A stretch of DNA of 64,000 nucleotides, taken from contig NC_019776.1 in assembly GCF_000317675.1 (NCBI RefSeq), forward strand, positions 3,844,001 to 3,908,000. The letters are read 5' to 3'. A program made the translations under genes and the position numbers. The notes under the pieces were generated by a model, which worked only from the letters and a program-made list of their open reading frames with translations, had not been told where the DNA came from and did not search any database. Positions 18,864 through 27,823 of the stretch are shown here, piece after piece (the stretch's first letter is position 1; every line of letters starts with the position of its first letter). This stretch comes from Cyanobacterium aponinum PCC 10605 (GTDB taxonomy: Bacteria > Cyanobacteriota > Cyanobacteriia > Cyanobacteriales > Cyanobacteriaceae).

Positions 18864-19116
18864 TTGTTTAATTAAATTTAGTATTGCGTTGACTTATTAA
18901 CTAATTGAAATTAGTATGATGAATAATTTTATCAACTAATTATTTTATGTTATAGGATCTAGTTATTCCTATTTCTGATATATGGGATTCGTTATTGATT
19001 ATTAATCATAAATTTTTTAATCAAACCTTAAATTTAGTCATCTCGTAAACTATTTATCGAGTCATCATCCATATTCAAAGATGTAATCAGAGTAAGTTTA
19101 TTTGAGTTTTTTTATA

Positions 19117-20202
19117 ATGAGTATCACGCTGGATTATGAGCTTTTTTTTAAGCTAGGAATAATTGTAACTATTATTTTAGGCATTATTATAATTTTTAAT
19201 TATTTTAAGAAGCTAATTGTATATTTAACAGAGCAATTTATTCCTTATCAAAGCAGAAAATTTTATTCGGAAGTTATTAAACCTGATTTGAGTTTTTTGA
19301 CAATAATTTGGTTGTTATCTCTGGGTGACATTGCCTTACTAATTAATAATTTTCCTCCGCCGGTGAAAGTGGGTGAAATTATTTTAAGTTTAGTTATTTC
19401 AATTTTGACTATTTGGCTAGGGGTAAAATGGTTTAAGCCTCTATTTGATAATTATTTACTTGATGCGGCTTTACAAAGTCAAAAAAAGATTAATAGTGAA
19501 TTTTTAATTGTTGGTAAATATTCAGCTAATGCAATAATATTTTTACTAATTATATTCATTTTTGCTCAGGTACATAGCATTAATTTATTTGGCTTATTAG
19601 CTAGTTTAGGAATTGGAGGATTAGCTGTTGCTTTTGCGGCACAAAAAACCCTTGAACAATTACTAGGAGGAGTGGTAATATATTTAGACCGTCCTTTTGT
19701 TCTTGACGATTATATCGGTTTGCCTGATGGTACTTTCGGTAGGGTAGAATCCATCGGCTTGAGGTCAACAAAAATAAGAGTATCAGGAAAAGGAACATTG
19801 ATGGTAATTCCCAATAGTTCTTTAACTCAAACAAATATTGAAAATTTTACTGGAGCAAAAAAAGTTATTTCTCTTGTTTATTTAACTTTTTATCGTACCT
19901 TAGAACTGGACGAAATGGCTTTGATTAGACAGATTATTTTAGATAGCACTAAAGATATTTTTGGCATTGATCCGAAGAATACTGAAGTCAAATTTAAACA
20001 AGTAAATAAGAATGAGAGAAAAGAATTTAGTCAGGCACAAATTAGTTTTTTCCTGTTAGGCTCAGAACAAGTTTCTATGGATTTACGCCGTCAATTGTTG
20101 AATATTGCTAATCAAAATATTCGCCAAAAATTAGAAGAATACGGTATTGATTTTACTTTAGAAGACGACAGCATTAATGTAGATTCTCCCATCACAATTT
20201 AA
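19117..20202 (+). CDS. MscS-family mechanosensitive channel (first)
   Basis: A small-conductance mechanosensitive channel that releases solutes under osmotic downshock. Four N-terminal membrane helices lead to the pore-lining helix LFGLLASLGIGGLAVAFAAQKTLEQLLGGVVIYLDRPF, quoted here only as its core GLLASLGIGGLAVAFAAQKT, and the cytoplasmic beta domain (GTFGRVESIGLRSTKIRVSG, PNSSLTQTNIENF). I prefer the ATG at 19117 over a TTG five codons upstream. It is followed after 185 bp by a close paralogue; the two share the pore helix and beta domain almost residue for residue, pointing to a duplication. A left-end fragment of the inverted-repeat family starts 5 bp after the stop. Confidence 0.88.
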   Translation: MSITLDYELFFKLGIIVTIILGIIIIFNYFKKLIVYLTEQFIPYQSRKFYSEVIKPDLSFLTIIWLLSLGDIALLINNFPPPVKVGEIILSLVISILTIWLGVKWFKPLFDNYLLDAALQSQKKINSEFLIVGKYSANAIIFLLIIFIFAQVHSINLFGLLASLGIGGLAVAFAAQKTLEQLLGGVVIYLDRPFVLDDYIGLPDGTFGRVESIGLRSTKIRVSGKGTLMVIPNSSLTQTNIENFTGAKKVISLVYLTFYRTLELDEMALIRQIILDSTKDIFGIDPKNTEVKFKQVNKNERKEFSQAQISFFLLGSEQVSMDLRRQLLNIANQNIRQKLEEYGIDFTLEDDSINVDSPITI

Positions 20203-20207
20203 GAATT

Positions 20208-20272
20208 TAACCTTAGTTCAATGTAAAAATATCGGATAAGGTTAGGTTTCAGGCATCAGGTAGCAGGTTTCA
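20208..20272 (+). repeat. Left-end fragment of the TAACCTCAG element family
   Basis: Begins TAACCTTAGTTC, continues with the family core AATATCGGATAAGGTTAGG and runs into CAGGTTT-type heptamers. No clear right end is present, so this is a truncated or decayed copy between the two MscS genes. Confidence 0.6.
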
Positions 20273-20387
20273 GGTTTTTTAAGGATATTAAATACTTACA
20301 ATTTTATATCAAATTCAGGGAATTTATAATTTGAAAATTAGAATGTATAAACCCTTAATCACCATTCATTATTAATTGTTAATTATC

Positions 20388-21506
20388 ATGGAGCTTATTA
20401 ATAACTTAATTAAATCGTGGCTAACAGAAGAAAATCAGGCAATGATGACAAAATTGTCTTTAGAATTTGGTTTTTTCTTCTTACTAATAGTTCTTAGTTT
20501 TATCGCTGGAAGATATACTCCTAATCTTTGTATGTTAGGAATTTCTCGTATATCAAAACAGCCTTTAACTCAGTTTTATGAGAAAATTATTGACCCATTA
20601 AAAAGTATTTTTCGCCTCACAGGAACATTAATTTTATGGTCATTATCTCTTAATTTTATTATTAATTATCAAGGTCTTTATCGAGTTCTTAATTTTGTAA
20701 TTGATCTTAGTTTAATTTTGAGTATGGCATGGTTAGCTTCTCGTTTATTTCGACAAATAATTTTAATTTATGGTGTTGATTTAATTCAAAAATTAGGGAA
20801 AGAAGTTGATGAGTTATTGTTGGTTTTAGAAACTGTTATTAATGTTATTATTGGTTTTGTGGCGGCAGTTGCTTTTGCTAAAAGATTGGAAATAAATTTG
20901 GTGGGACTCTTAGCTAGTTTGGGGTTAGGGGGAATTGCGATCGCATTTGCGGCTCAGAAAACTCTTGAACAATTATTAGGTACTTGTGTTCTTTATTTAG
21001 ATAGACCTTTTATTGTGGGTGAGTATATTCGTCTCAATAATGGTTTATATGGTAGGGTAGAATCGATCGGATTAAGGTCAACGAAGATTAGAATACCGGG
21101 AAAGGGTACATTAATGATTGTGCCTAATTCGATGATGGCAAATGTGGAGATTGAAAATATCACTAGAGGCAAAAAAGTCATGGTGTTACTTTATCTTGAT
21201 TTTGCGAGGATTCTCGAAGATAGTGAACAAGCCTTAGTAGAAGATATTGTCAAAAAATGCACAAATGCTTTATTCGGTATAGACCCTGACAGTACAAAAG
21301 TAGCTCTTTTTATTCCTGAAAAGCAATCCCAAACAAGAGCAAGGGTAACATTTTTTATTTTGGGTTCAAACGAAAGCTCAATTAAACTGAGAAAAAGACT
21401 TTTAGAATTAGCGAACGAAAATATTTCTGCGCAGTTGTTAACCTATGGTATAAACTTTACTATGCAAGAGCCAACTATTTATGTAGAATCCCCTGTTACT
21501 TTATAA
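20388..21506 (+). CDS. MscS-family mechanosensitive channel (second)
   Basis: Paralogue of the preceding gene. The pore helix is LVGLLASLGLGGIAIAFAAQKT, followed by GLYGRVESIGLRSTKIRIPGK and VPNSMMANVEIENITRG in the beta domain. Hydrophobic segments near residues 20-45, 70-95, 100-125 and 145-165 give the membrane domain. The ATG at 20388 is chosen over a TTG four codons upstream because it lies just before the first charged segment (MELINNLIKSWL). Tandem MscS genes suggest layered osmotic protection; a third, less related member lies at 29980. Confidence 0.88.
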   Translation: MELINNLIKSWLTEENQAMMTKLSLEFGFFFLLIVLSFIAGRYTPNLCMLGISRISKQPLTQFYEKIIDPLKSIFRLTGTLILWSLSLNFIINYQGLYRVLNFVIDLSLILSMAWLASRLFRQIILIYGVDLIQKLGKEVDELLLVLETVINVIIGFVAAVAFAKRLEINLVGLLASLGLGGIAIAFAAQKTLEQLLGTCVLYLDRPFIVGEYIRLNNGLYGRVESIGLRSTKIRIPGKGTLMIVPNSMMANVEIENITRGKKVMVLLYLDFARILEDSEQALVEDIVKKCTNALFGIDPDSTKVALFIPEKQSQTRARVTFFILGSNESSIKLRKRLLELANENISAQLLTYGINFTMQEPTIYVESPVTL

Positions 21507-21808
21507 GCGAGGACTCATCTAAATTTTCAGGAGGTAGTAAGCAACAGTCAACAGTTGAGCATTTGAATCATTTTTAAGAATTAATAAAAAAAGTAAGATA
21601 AAACCTGAAACCTAAATACAGCAATAATTTTTCTGTTGAACAGAGATGCTTTTAGTAGTGTATATTGGATAATTAATAGTTATTGAGACTGCTTATTTCT
21701 AAAATTCTGAGTCTTTAATCTTTTTATTCTTTATTTCCAGTGTTAGCATATAACCTTCATAAAACTTAAGTTTCACAAGAATATACAAAAAGCAATTATT
21801 AGAAAATC

Positions 21809-23176
21809 ATGCACGTAGATTCTACATTGAATCAGTTAAAGAATCTTCTTGGAGAAGACAAACTACCTTCTAGCTATGGTGTTTATTTTAAAAATACTTT
21901 AGTTGCCCTTTGTCATGCCCTAGAGGATCATATTCTACAACATCACTACGAGGAAGAAAAGTATAAACCCTTATTGTTTGTAACCTTCCAGAAAGGGAAA
22001 TGGTACTTACAAGAAGCAGAGCGCTATCGAGATTTAGCTATTCATTCCCGTCATATTACCATAGCGGCAGTGGCAGACAGTGGTTTTGCTGACCATCCTA
22101 CCAGTCAATTGGCAAATGTGGATTTAATTCATCTTGCAGAGGATGACTGTTTAGTACAAGAGTGGAATTTAGTTATTTTAGCTCCTGATTATGCGGCCAT
22201 GGTGCTTTGTCGTGAGTTATCCCCTGAAGAATATTATCAAGGTAGTGAGCCTCAAATAGATACGGAAAGAAAATTTTATGGTTTATGGACTTTCGATCGC
22301 ACCTTAGTAGAAAAGGCTTTTACCATCCTAACTCAAAGCACCTCCCATTATAACCCCAGTTTAACGGAAAAATTGAATCAAGAGCGATCGCACCTTAAAA
22401 ATATTCCCGCCAGTGGTGCAGTGGATTTATCAGGGGTAGTAAATCGCATTGTTTCATACTTGCAAATGAGTCAAGAGGAACTATACACTGTTAATCGCCA
22501 AACAAGAGAATTAAGGGATTTAGAAGGACAAGCCCTCAAATTAAATCGCAATTTAGGAGCGAGTAAACTACAGGCATTTTTACGCATGGCACAAAGAGTC
22601 GATCAAAATGACCCTTATAACCCCTGTGCCAGTTTACAGGTATCAGCCCTTGCAGAAACCCTTGGACAAATTCTTGATTTACCAACTTTACGATTGAGAA
22701 GGTTAAGATTAGCAGGATTATTATTCCGTATCGGTTTAGCCGAAGCTCCCCAAGAGGTATTCGCCCGAAAAAGTCAAAATCCCGAAACAGCACAATTTTG
22801 GAAGGATAGACCAATTCTTAGTTCCCGTTTACTCTCATCTATGAGTGAATTACAACCAATTAACGAAATTGTATTACATCAGTTAGAATATTGGGATGGC
22901 AGTGGTAGCCCTGACGGTTTAAAAGGCACACAGATACCCCTAGAAGCTCGAATTTTAGGCTTAGTTAGTTATTTTCAAGAATTAACTCAACCAAGAGGCG
23001 ATCGCCCTGCCTATAGTCTTTCTACTGCCTTAGAAAAGTGTCAAAGCTACAGTGGTACTCGTTTTGATCCTGATTTAGTGGAATCGTTAAAAACCGTTAT
23101 TCGCCTTACAGAAATGGGTTTAATGCAATTACCAAATCGTCCTACCCAACTACCACCGGTTTGGTTAGAGGAATAG
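21809..23176 (+). CDS. DICT sensor with degenerate HD-GYP-like domain
   Basis: A 455-residue cytoplasmic protein. Residues about 10-180 look like a DICT domain, a sensory module common in cyanobacteria next to nucleotide-second-messenger domains. The C-terminal half has the HD-GYP fold pattern: LAGLLFRIGLAEAP at 302-314 stands where LAGLLHDIGK is expected, and HQLEYWDGSGSPDGLKG at 357-373 where HHERWDGSGYPDGLKG is expected, then IPLEARIL. The HD metal pair is lost and GYP has become GSP, so cyclic-di-GMP hydrolysis is unlikely; binding or scaffolding is more plausible. The gene stands alone, with a repeat-rich spacer behind it. Confidence 0.75.
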   Translation: MHVDSTLNQLKNLLGEDKLPSSYGVYFKNTLVALCHALEDHILQHHYEEEKYKPLLFVTFQKGKWYLQEAERYRDLAIHSRHITIAAVADSGFADHPTSQLANVDLIHLAEDDCLVQEWNLVILAPDYAAMVLCRELSPEEYYQGSEPQIDTERKFYGLWTFDRTLVEKAFTILTQSTSHYNPSLTEKLNQERSHLKNIPASGAVDLSGVVNRIVSYLQMSQEELYTVNRQTRELRDLEGQALKLNRNLGASKLQAFLRMAQRVDQNDPYNPCASLQVSALAETLGQILDLPTLRLRRLRLAGLLFRIGLAEAPQEVFARKSQNPETAQFWKDRPILSSRLLSSMSELQPINEIVLHQLEYWDGSGSPDGLKGTQIPLEARILGLVSYFQELTQPRGDRPAYSLSTALEKCQSYSGTRFDPDLVESLKTVIRLTEMGLMQLPNRPTQLPPVWLEE

Positions 23177-23182
23177 AAGTGT

Positions 23183-23227
23183 CAGGTTTCAGGTTACAGG
23201 TTACAGGTTTTAGGTGACAGGTTTCAG
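23183..23227 (+). repeat. CAGGTTN heptamer tandem repeat
   Basis: Six 7-bp units (CAGGTTT, CAGGTTA, CAGGTTA, CAGGTTT, TAGGTGA, CAGGTTT) lie just behind the DICT gene. Further on, 23353-23373 has a short TTGAA tandem next to the stop of the convergent flavoprotein gene. Confidence 0.85.
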
Positions 23228-23373
23228 AAGTTTTTTTACTATCAACTATTCATTATCAACTATTCACTAATTGCCTTTTGCCTCTTGCCTCTTTCCTCTC
23301 TCCCCTTAAAAGGGGAGACATAGAGGGGTTTGCCCCTTGCCCTTTTATCATTCCTCAATTGAATTGAATTGAA

Positions 23374-24414
23374 TTAAAATTCCTCTGTCGCTAACAAGTA
23401 AGCACTTAAAAAAGCTGATTCAACTTTACCCTGAAAACACCAATCCCCACAAACAGCTAATTGATTAGATTTATCTATATAGTATTTTTTAGTATTTGGT
23501 TTCTTTGGTAAGGCATAACGCCATAAATGCAAGGATTCATATAAAATTCCCTCAAAATTGTGAGATAAAACTTTTTCTACTTCTTTTTTCAATATTTCTG
23601 CCACTAAATTACGGCTATCTCCATCAGACTGTAATACTTCTTGATTAGAAGCTAAATAATTTTCTGCCCAATGAAAATTAGATTGAATAATTAAACTTAG
23701 TTGTTTTCCCCGTGCAGGTTTACTACTATTAACCCCTATCCAACCCAAAATCGGATGCTCTAATTGCAAACCGTCAAAACCAAAATCTTTTTCCTCTGCC
23801 ATAACTAACATTAAACTATAGCAGGGATACATTTGCACTGATTCAATAGATGCGATTCCTCTAATCCCTGTCTCCCCCGTCTCCGTCGAGACTAAATCTA
23901 TAATATTGCGATGAGTCTTAATTAAATCCCATGTTTGTATTGGCGGTGCAGTGATGATTACCCAATCATAATTTTCATAGTAGTTTGATTGTTCGTCAAC
24001 TAAAATCCATTTATCTTCCTGTTGGTGTAAAGAAACAATACGAGTTTGTAAACAAATATTGATGTTTAACGCCATCTGTTTACATAAAGTATTCATACTT
24101 GTAATAGGCAAATAACGACTTTTTTCCTCAGCAACTTCCTGAAAATGACCTTCTATCCAAGAAAAAAAACGCCCTTGCCATACAGTAATTGAAGAATTAT
24201 ATTCTTGCAAAAACTCTTTAAACAAAGGATCTTTCACCGTAAAATATTGACAACCGTGATCTAAATAACCCCATTCTGTTCTTCTGCTAGACATCCTACC
24301 ACCAACCCCACGCCCTTTATCAAAAATATCAACAGAAAACCCTTTTTTCGATAGGATTTTACCCACTGTTAATCCTGCCATTCCTGCCCCAATAACAGCA
24401 ATTTTTTGTGTCAT
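23374..24414 (-). CDS. Renalase-like FAD-dependent oxidoreductase
   Basis: A 346-residue flavoprotein. The N-terminal dinucleotide-binding motif is VIGAGMAGLTVGKILSKKG, followed by the FAD-binding DKGRGVGGRMSSRR and YLDHGCQYFTVKD. The C-terminal FAD contact is AVCGDWCFQGKVESAFLSA. This combination is characteristic of the renalase-like amine oxidase subgroup, which oxidises isomers of NAD(P)H or small amines; the substrate here is unknown. No signal peptide is seen, so it is cytoplasmic. The gene is convergent with the DICT gene. Confidence 0.85.
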   Translation of the reverse strand: MTQKIAVIGAGMAGLTVGKILSKKGFSVDIFDKGRGVGGRMSSRRTEWGYLDHGCQYFTVKDPLFKEFLQEYNSSITVWQGRFFSWIEGHFQEVAEEKSRYLPITSMNTLCKQMALNINICLQTRIVSLHQQEDKWILVDEQSNYYENYDWVIITAPPIQTWDLIKTHRNIIDLVSTETGETGIRGIASIESVQMYPCYSLMLVMAEEKDFGFDGLQLEHPILGWIGVNSSKPARGKQLSLIIQSNFHWAENYLASNQEVLQSDGDSRNLVAEILKKEVEKVLSHNFEGILYESLHLWRYALPKKPNTKKYYIDKSNQLAVCGDWCFQGKVESAFLSAYLLATEEF

Positions 24415-25034
24415 AATACCTGCTAAGTTGTGTGATATTTAAGATTGTACAAAAACTAATTCTATATTCTCAACATATTCTCATTTTGCTTTTTTAATTT
24501 ATCAATCAGAATAAATTAGATAAGTATTTTTACTGATATTTATATCATGAAGTTAAAATTTATTTTGTCTTCTAAAATTCAAGGAAATATAGAAATTAGA
24601 ATTAATTATTCATCTACAAATTAAATATTTTTTGAACTCTTTTGAAAATAATATACTTTATCAAAAATAGTTATTTGTGAATTATTTTGTGGCGATATTT
24701 ATAGCTTATTGACAATGCTGATTTATTGTAAATCCATAAAAAATAGAATAGTTAGACCTAAAAATAAATTACCAATAATTATCAATTATCTTTTAAAGAA
24801 AATCCATAAGCTCGATCGCAACTATTCTGTAAAGTATTGCAAAAAAATACTAATTTTTATAAAGAATCAATGTCAAAATACTAATTTCATAGAATAATAA
24901 AAGGTAGAGGGACTTAGATAAAAAGATAACTAAAAACCCAGAACAATAAATAAAGAAATATTCAAACGTTATCTATAAATTTGAGTTCACAACCGTTCTC
25001 ATAAAATATTCAGAAGCATGGGAGGTATAAGGTT
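24415..25034. other. Gene-free AT-rich spacer
   Basis: No credible gene or repeat; very AT-rich. A 62-codon frame at 24709 has no ribosome binding site and an arbitrary Lys/Ile/Asn composition. The end presumably holds the promoter for the small gene at 25035. Confidence 0.6.
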
Positions 25035-25181
25035 ATGAACATCATGAAAATGTTAGAAAATATGACTAAATATTTAACGGAAGGATTTGCCAGAATTTTT
25101 AGTCCTCCAGAAGAATCCCCTCCAGAAATTGGCGTACAACCTTTTGAATGCGCTCCTTATCGGGAAAAACCTTCTGCATAA
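25035..25181 (+). CDS. Small conserved-looking protein, 48 residues
   Basis: A small gene with a strong GGAGGT ribosome binding site (25020-25025), nine bases before the ATG, and a terminator 30 bp after the stop. The product starts MNIMKMLENMTKYLTEGFAR, which can form an amphipathic helix, and continues with a proline-rich acidic tail (SPPEESPPEIGVQPFECAPY). I recall similar short cyanobacterial proteins ending in GVQPFEGDPY-like text but cannot name one, and function is unknown. Translation signals and a dedicated terminator make it more convincing than an average short frame. Confidence 0.7.
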   Translation: MNIMKMLENMTKYLTEGFARIFSPPEESPPEIGVQPFECAPYREKPSA

Positions 25182-25210
25182 TCTCAAATCAAAAATTTTC
25201 GTAAATTTAA

Positions 25211-25240
25211 AGATGGGGCAGTCTCTCCATCTAATTTTTT
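25211..25240 (+). terminator. Intrinsic terminator after the 48-residue gene
   Basis: AGATGG pairs with CCATCT around a GC-containing loop and is followed by AATTTTTT. Confidence 0.75.
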
Positions 25241-25603
25241 GTCAATACATATTCCTTTGATTGGCGTTGCTGATTTTCGATATAATTCCTCATTTAGGTA
25301 GGGAATGGGTAATAGACAATAGTAAAAATAAATATTTTGATGTCTCAATTTTTGGCATAATTTCAGTACATTTTATACCATGATTAAGCAACGCCGTTTA
25401 ATTATTTCTCTTGTTTCATAATGGGTTGTGGCAATATCTTTTAACAAAGCAACTAAATCTAAATCTTTTATTTTTTGCACAGTTTTTCTAATTTTTTAAC
25501 AGGATAACAGTTATTTAATCGAGAAAAATCTTCCCTTTTCTAACATAATCAAAAATAAAGTAACATACAATAAATTAAATCAAGTTTTAACCCCATATGA
25601 GAA
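25241..25603. other. Gene-free spacer before the Rieske oxygenase
   Basis: AT-rich; I see no gene, strong hairpin or repeat. It contains text such as AATGGGTAATAGACAATAG that also occurs in other spacers. Confidence 0.5.
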
Positions 25604-26938
25604 ATGTCATCAGAATTTAATTTTTTTCAAAATTGGTATCCTATTTTTCCGTTAGAAGACTTAGAAATAAATAAACCTCAATCTTTCACTTTATTAGGAC
25701 AACGCCTAGTTATTTGGAAAGGAGAAAAACAAAAAAAATTTCAGGTATTTTTAGATTTATGCCCCCATCGTTTAGCCCCTTTAAGTGAAGGACGTATTGA
25801 TGAGGAAACAGGAAATTTAATGTGTAGTTATCATGGTTGGCAATTTAATGAAAAAGGAATTTGCACTTGTATCCCTCAAGCCGAAAATCAGGAATTAGTT
25901 GTCAAAAATCAACATAATTTTGCTGTTAAAGTTTTCCCTACCCGTGAGGAAAATGATTTACTTTGGGTTTGGGCTGATGCCAATACCCCCGATTTAGCAG
26001 AAAAAAAACCTCTACCTCTCTCACCGCAGATAGATAAAGAGCGAGGTTTTGTGTGGTCTTCTATGGTAAGAGATTTAGAATATGATTGGCAAACTTTCAT
26101 TGAAAATGTCGCAGACCCTAGTCATGTACCTTTTGCACATCACGGACTACAAGGTAATCGAAAACAGGCTCAACCGATTGCGATCGAAATTGTCAAATCT
26201 TCAGTAAATTTAATAGAAGCTAAAGTAAGCCGTCTATTTACGACTACGATTACTTTTGAACCTCCTTCCCGTTTAGAGTATGCCATTGGTTTTGGCGATA
26301 AAGGACAACAACTAGGACTGATAACCTATTGTATTCCCATAGAACCGGGAAAGTGCAGAATTGTTGCTCAATTTGCCCGTAATTTCGCCTATAGTCTTCA
26401 TAAAATTACCCCTCGATGGTGGGAGCATATAAAAACTAGAAATGCTGTACTAGATGGCGATATGATTTTATTGCACCAACAGGAGCGTTTTTTACAACAA
26501 AAATTAGCAGGAGAAAATTGGAAAAATTCCTATAAAATGCCCACAAAAGCAGATCGTTTAGTTATTGAATTTCGTCGCTGGTTTGATATTTATTGTGAGG
26601 GAAAATTACCTTGGGAAAAAGTAGGATTTTCTAATTTTGAAAATTTAAAAATAAGTGATAATCGTCAACAAATTCTCGATCGCTATTCTCAGCATACTAA
26701 GTATTGTAAAAGTTGTCGTAATGCTTTAAAAACTAACTATATTTTACAAATAGTATCGATTATTTACTTTATTTTATCACTATCTATTACCGCTATTTTA
26801 CCTGATACTTATAGGATTAGTTGGGGAATTTATTTAATTATTACCGGTTTAATTTCTGTAGGTTTTTTCAGTTGGTTAAAATTTTGGTTTGAGCCTCAAT
26901 TTTATTTTGTTGACTATATCCATGCAGATAGAAAATAG
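25604..26938 (+). CDS. Rieske non-haem iron oxygenase, pheophorbide-a-oxygenase-like
   Basis: The Rieske [2Fe-2S] motif is CPHRLAPLSEGR (Cys53, His55) and CSYHGW (Cys74, His77). The mononuclear iron site is ENVADPSHVPFAHHG (Asn168, Asp171, His174, His179). Near residue 370 there is a C-terminal CKSC pair, followed by two membrane helices (about 385-405 and 410-430). This layout is that of the PaO/Lls1/Tic55 group, in which a Cys pair near the C-terminus and a membrane anchor are typical. Substrates in the group are chlorophyll breakdown products and related rings; here the substrate is not known. The gene is alone and convergent with urtE. Confidence 0.88.
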   Translation: MSSEFNFFQNWYPIFPLEDLEINKPQSFTLLGQRLVIWKGEKQKKFQVFLDLCPHRLAPLSEGRIDEETGNLMCSYHGWQFNEKGICTCIPQAENQELVVKNQHNFAVKVFPTREENDLLWVWADANTPDLAEKKPLPLSPQIDKERGFVWSSMVRDLEYDWQTFIENVADPSHVPFAHHGLQGNRKQAQPIAIEIVKSSVNLIEAKVSRLFTTTITFEPPSRLEYAIGFGDKGQQLGLITYCIPIEPGKCRIVAQFARNFAYSLHKITPRWWEHIKTRNAVLDGDMILLHQQERFLQQKLAGENWKNSYKMPTKADRLVIEFRRWFDIYCEGKLPWEKVGFSNFENLKISDNRQQILDRYSQHTKYCKSCRNALKTNYILQIVSIIYFILSLSITAILPDTYRISWGIYLIITGLISVGFFSWLKFWFEPQFYFVDYIHADRK

Positions 26939-27004
26939 AATTATTCATTAAGAATTAAGAATTGGTTTCTCCCTAACACCCCAAGCTCCTATCTTCTCAT
27001 TACT

Positions 27005-27058
27005 CCCCTAAACCTGATACCTGCCCTCATTTAATATTTTTCAACCCAACTGAGGTTA
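27005..27058 (-). repeat. Left-end fragment of the TAACCTCAG element family
   Basis: On the minus strand it starts TAACCTCAGTTGGG and runs into a CAGGTATCAGGTTT-like stretch. No right end is visible. It abuts the 3' end of urtE (two bases away). Confidence 0.5.
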
Positions 27059-27060
27059 AA

Positions 27061-27762
27061 CTATACTGCTAAAAATTCTTGGATTACTCTTTGGCTTAAT
27101 TCTCTTGTTTTACCTGATGCAACTATTCCTCCTTTCTGCATAGCATAATAACGGTCTGCTTGACGAACAAAATGTAAATGTTGCTCAACTAAAAGTACAG
27201 AAATACCAGTTTCTTTAATGATTTTTTTCACTGCTGTTTCTATTTCTAAGATAATAGATGGTTGAATACCTTCTGTCGGCTCATCTAATAACAATAATTG
27301 GGGTCTTCCCATTAAAGCACGTGCGATCGCAAGTTGCTGTTGTTGTCCCCCACTTAAGTCTCCTCCCATACGATTGAGCATTGTTTTTAAAACAGGAAAT
27401 AAATCAAATATTTCAGCAGGAATAACTTTTCTAACTTTGGTATTATTGGGTAAGGCTTCTAAACCTAAAAGTAAATTTTCTTTCACCGTTAAACGAGGGA
27501 TAATTTCTCGCCCTTGAGGCACATATCCAATCCCTAATTTTGCTCTTTTATCTGTAGTTAATTTCTGTAAAGGTTGCTCTTTAAAAATTAAATTTCCAGT
27601 ACGAGATTGTAATAATCCCATAATAGTTTTTAATAGTGTTGTTTTCCCTACCCCATTTCTCCCAATTAGACAAACCATTTCTCCGCTATTAATAGTTAAA
27701 TCAACATTCCTTAAAATATGACTTTCACCGTAATAAACATTCAAATTAGATAAATTTAACAT
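27061..27762 (-). CDS. urtE: Urea ABC transporter ATPase UrtE
   Basis: One of the two ATPases of the high-affinity urea importer UrtABCDE, at the inner membrane face. Walker A is GRNGVGKTT, signature LSGGQQQQLAIARAL, Walker B LLLLDEPTEGIQPSI and H-loop VEQH. The stretch TEGIQPSIILEIETAVKKI and the opening NLNVYYGESHILRNVDL fit UrtE better than LivF. It follows urtD by 61 bp on the same strand. The other three genes (urtA, urtB, urtC) are not in this window, so the operon is split in this genome. Confidence 0.88.
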   Translation of the reverse strand: MLNLSNLNVYYGESHILRNVDLTINSGEMVCLIGRNGVGKTTLLKTIMGLLQSRTGNLIFKEQPLQKLTTDKRAKLGIGYVPQGREIIPRLTVKENLLLGLEALPNNTKVRKVIPAEIFDLFPVLKTMLNRMGGDLSGGQQQQLAIARALMGRPQLLLLDEPTEGIQPSIILEIETAVKKIIKETGISVLLVEQHLHFVRQADRYYAMQKGGIVASGKTRELSQRVIQEFLAV

Positions 27763-27823
27763 AGTTTTTATTTTAGATTATGATTCAATTGATTATAAAT
27801 TAATTATTTTTGCTCCTTACTCT

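Noticed and set aside
24709-24897. 62-codon open frame in an AT-rich spacer
   Set aside because: TTG start, no ribosome binding site, composition dominated by Lys/Ile/Asn as expected by chance in AT-rich DNA.
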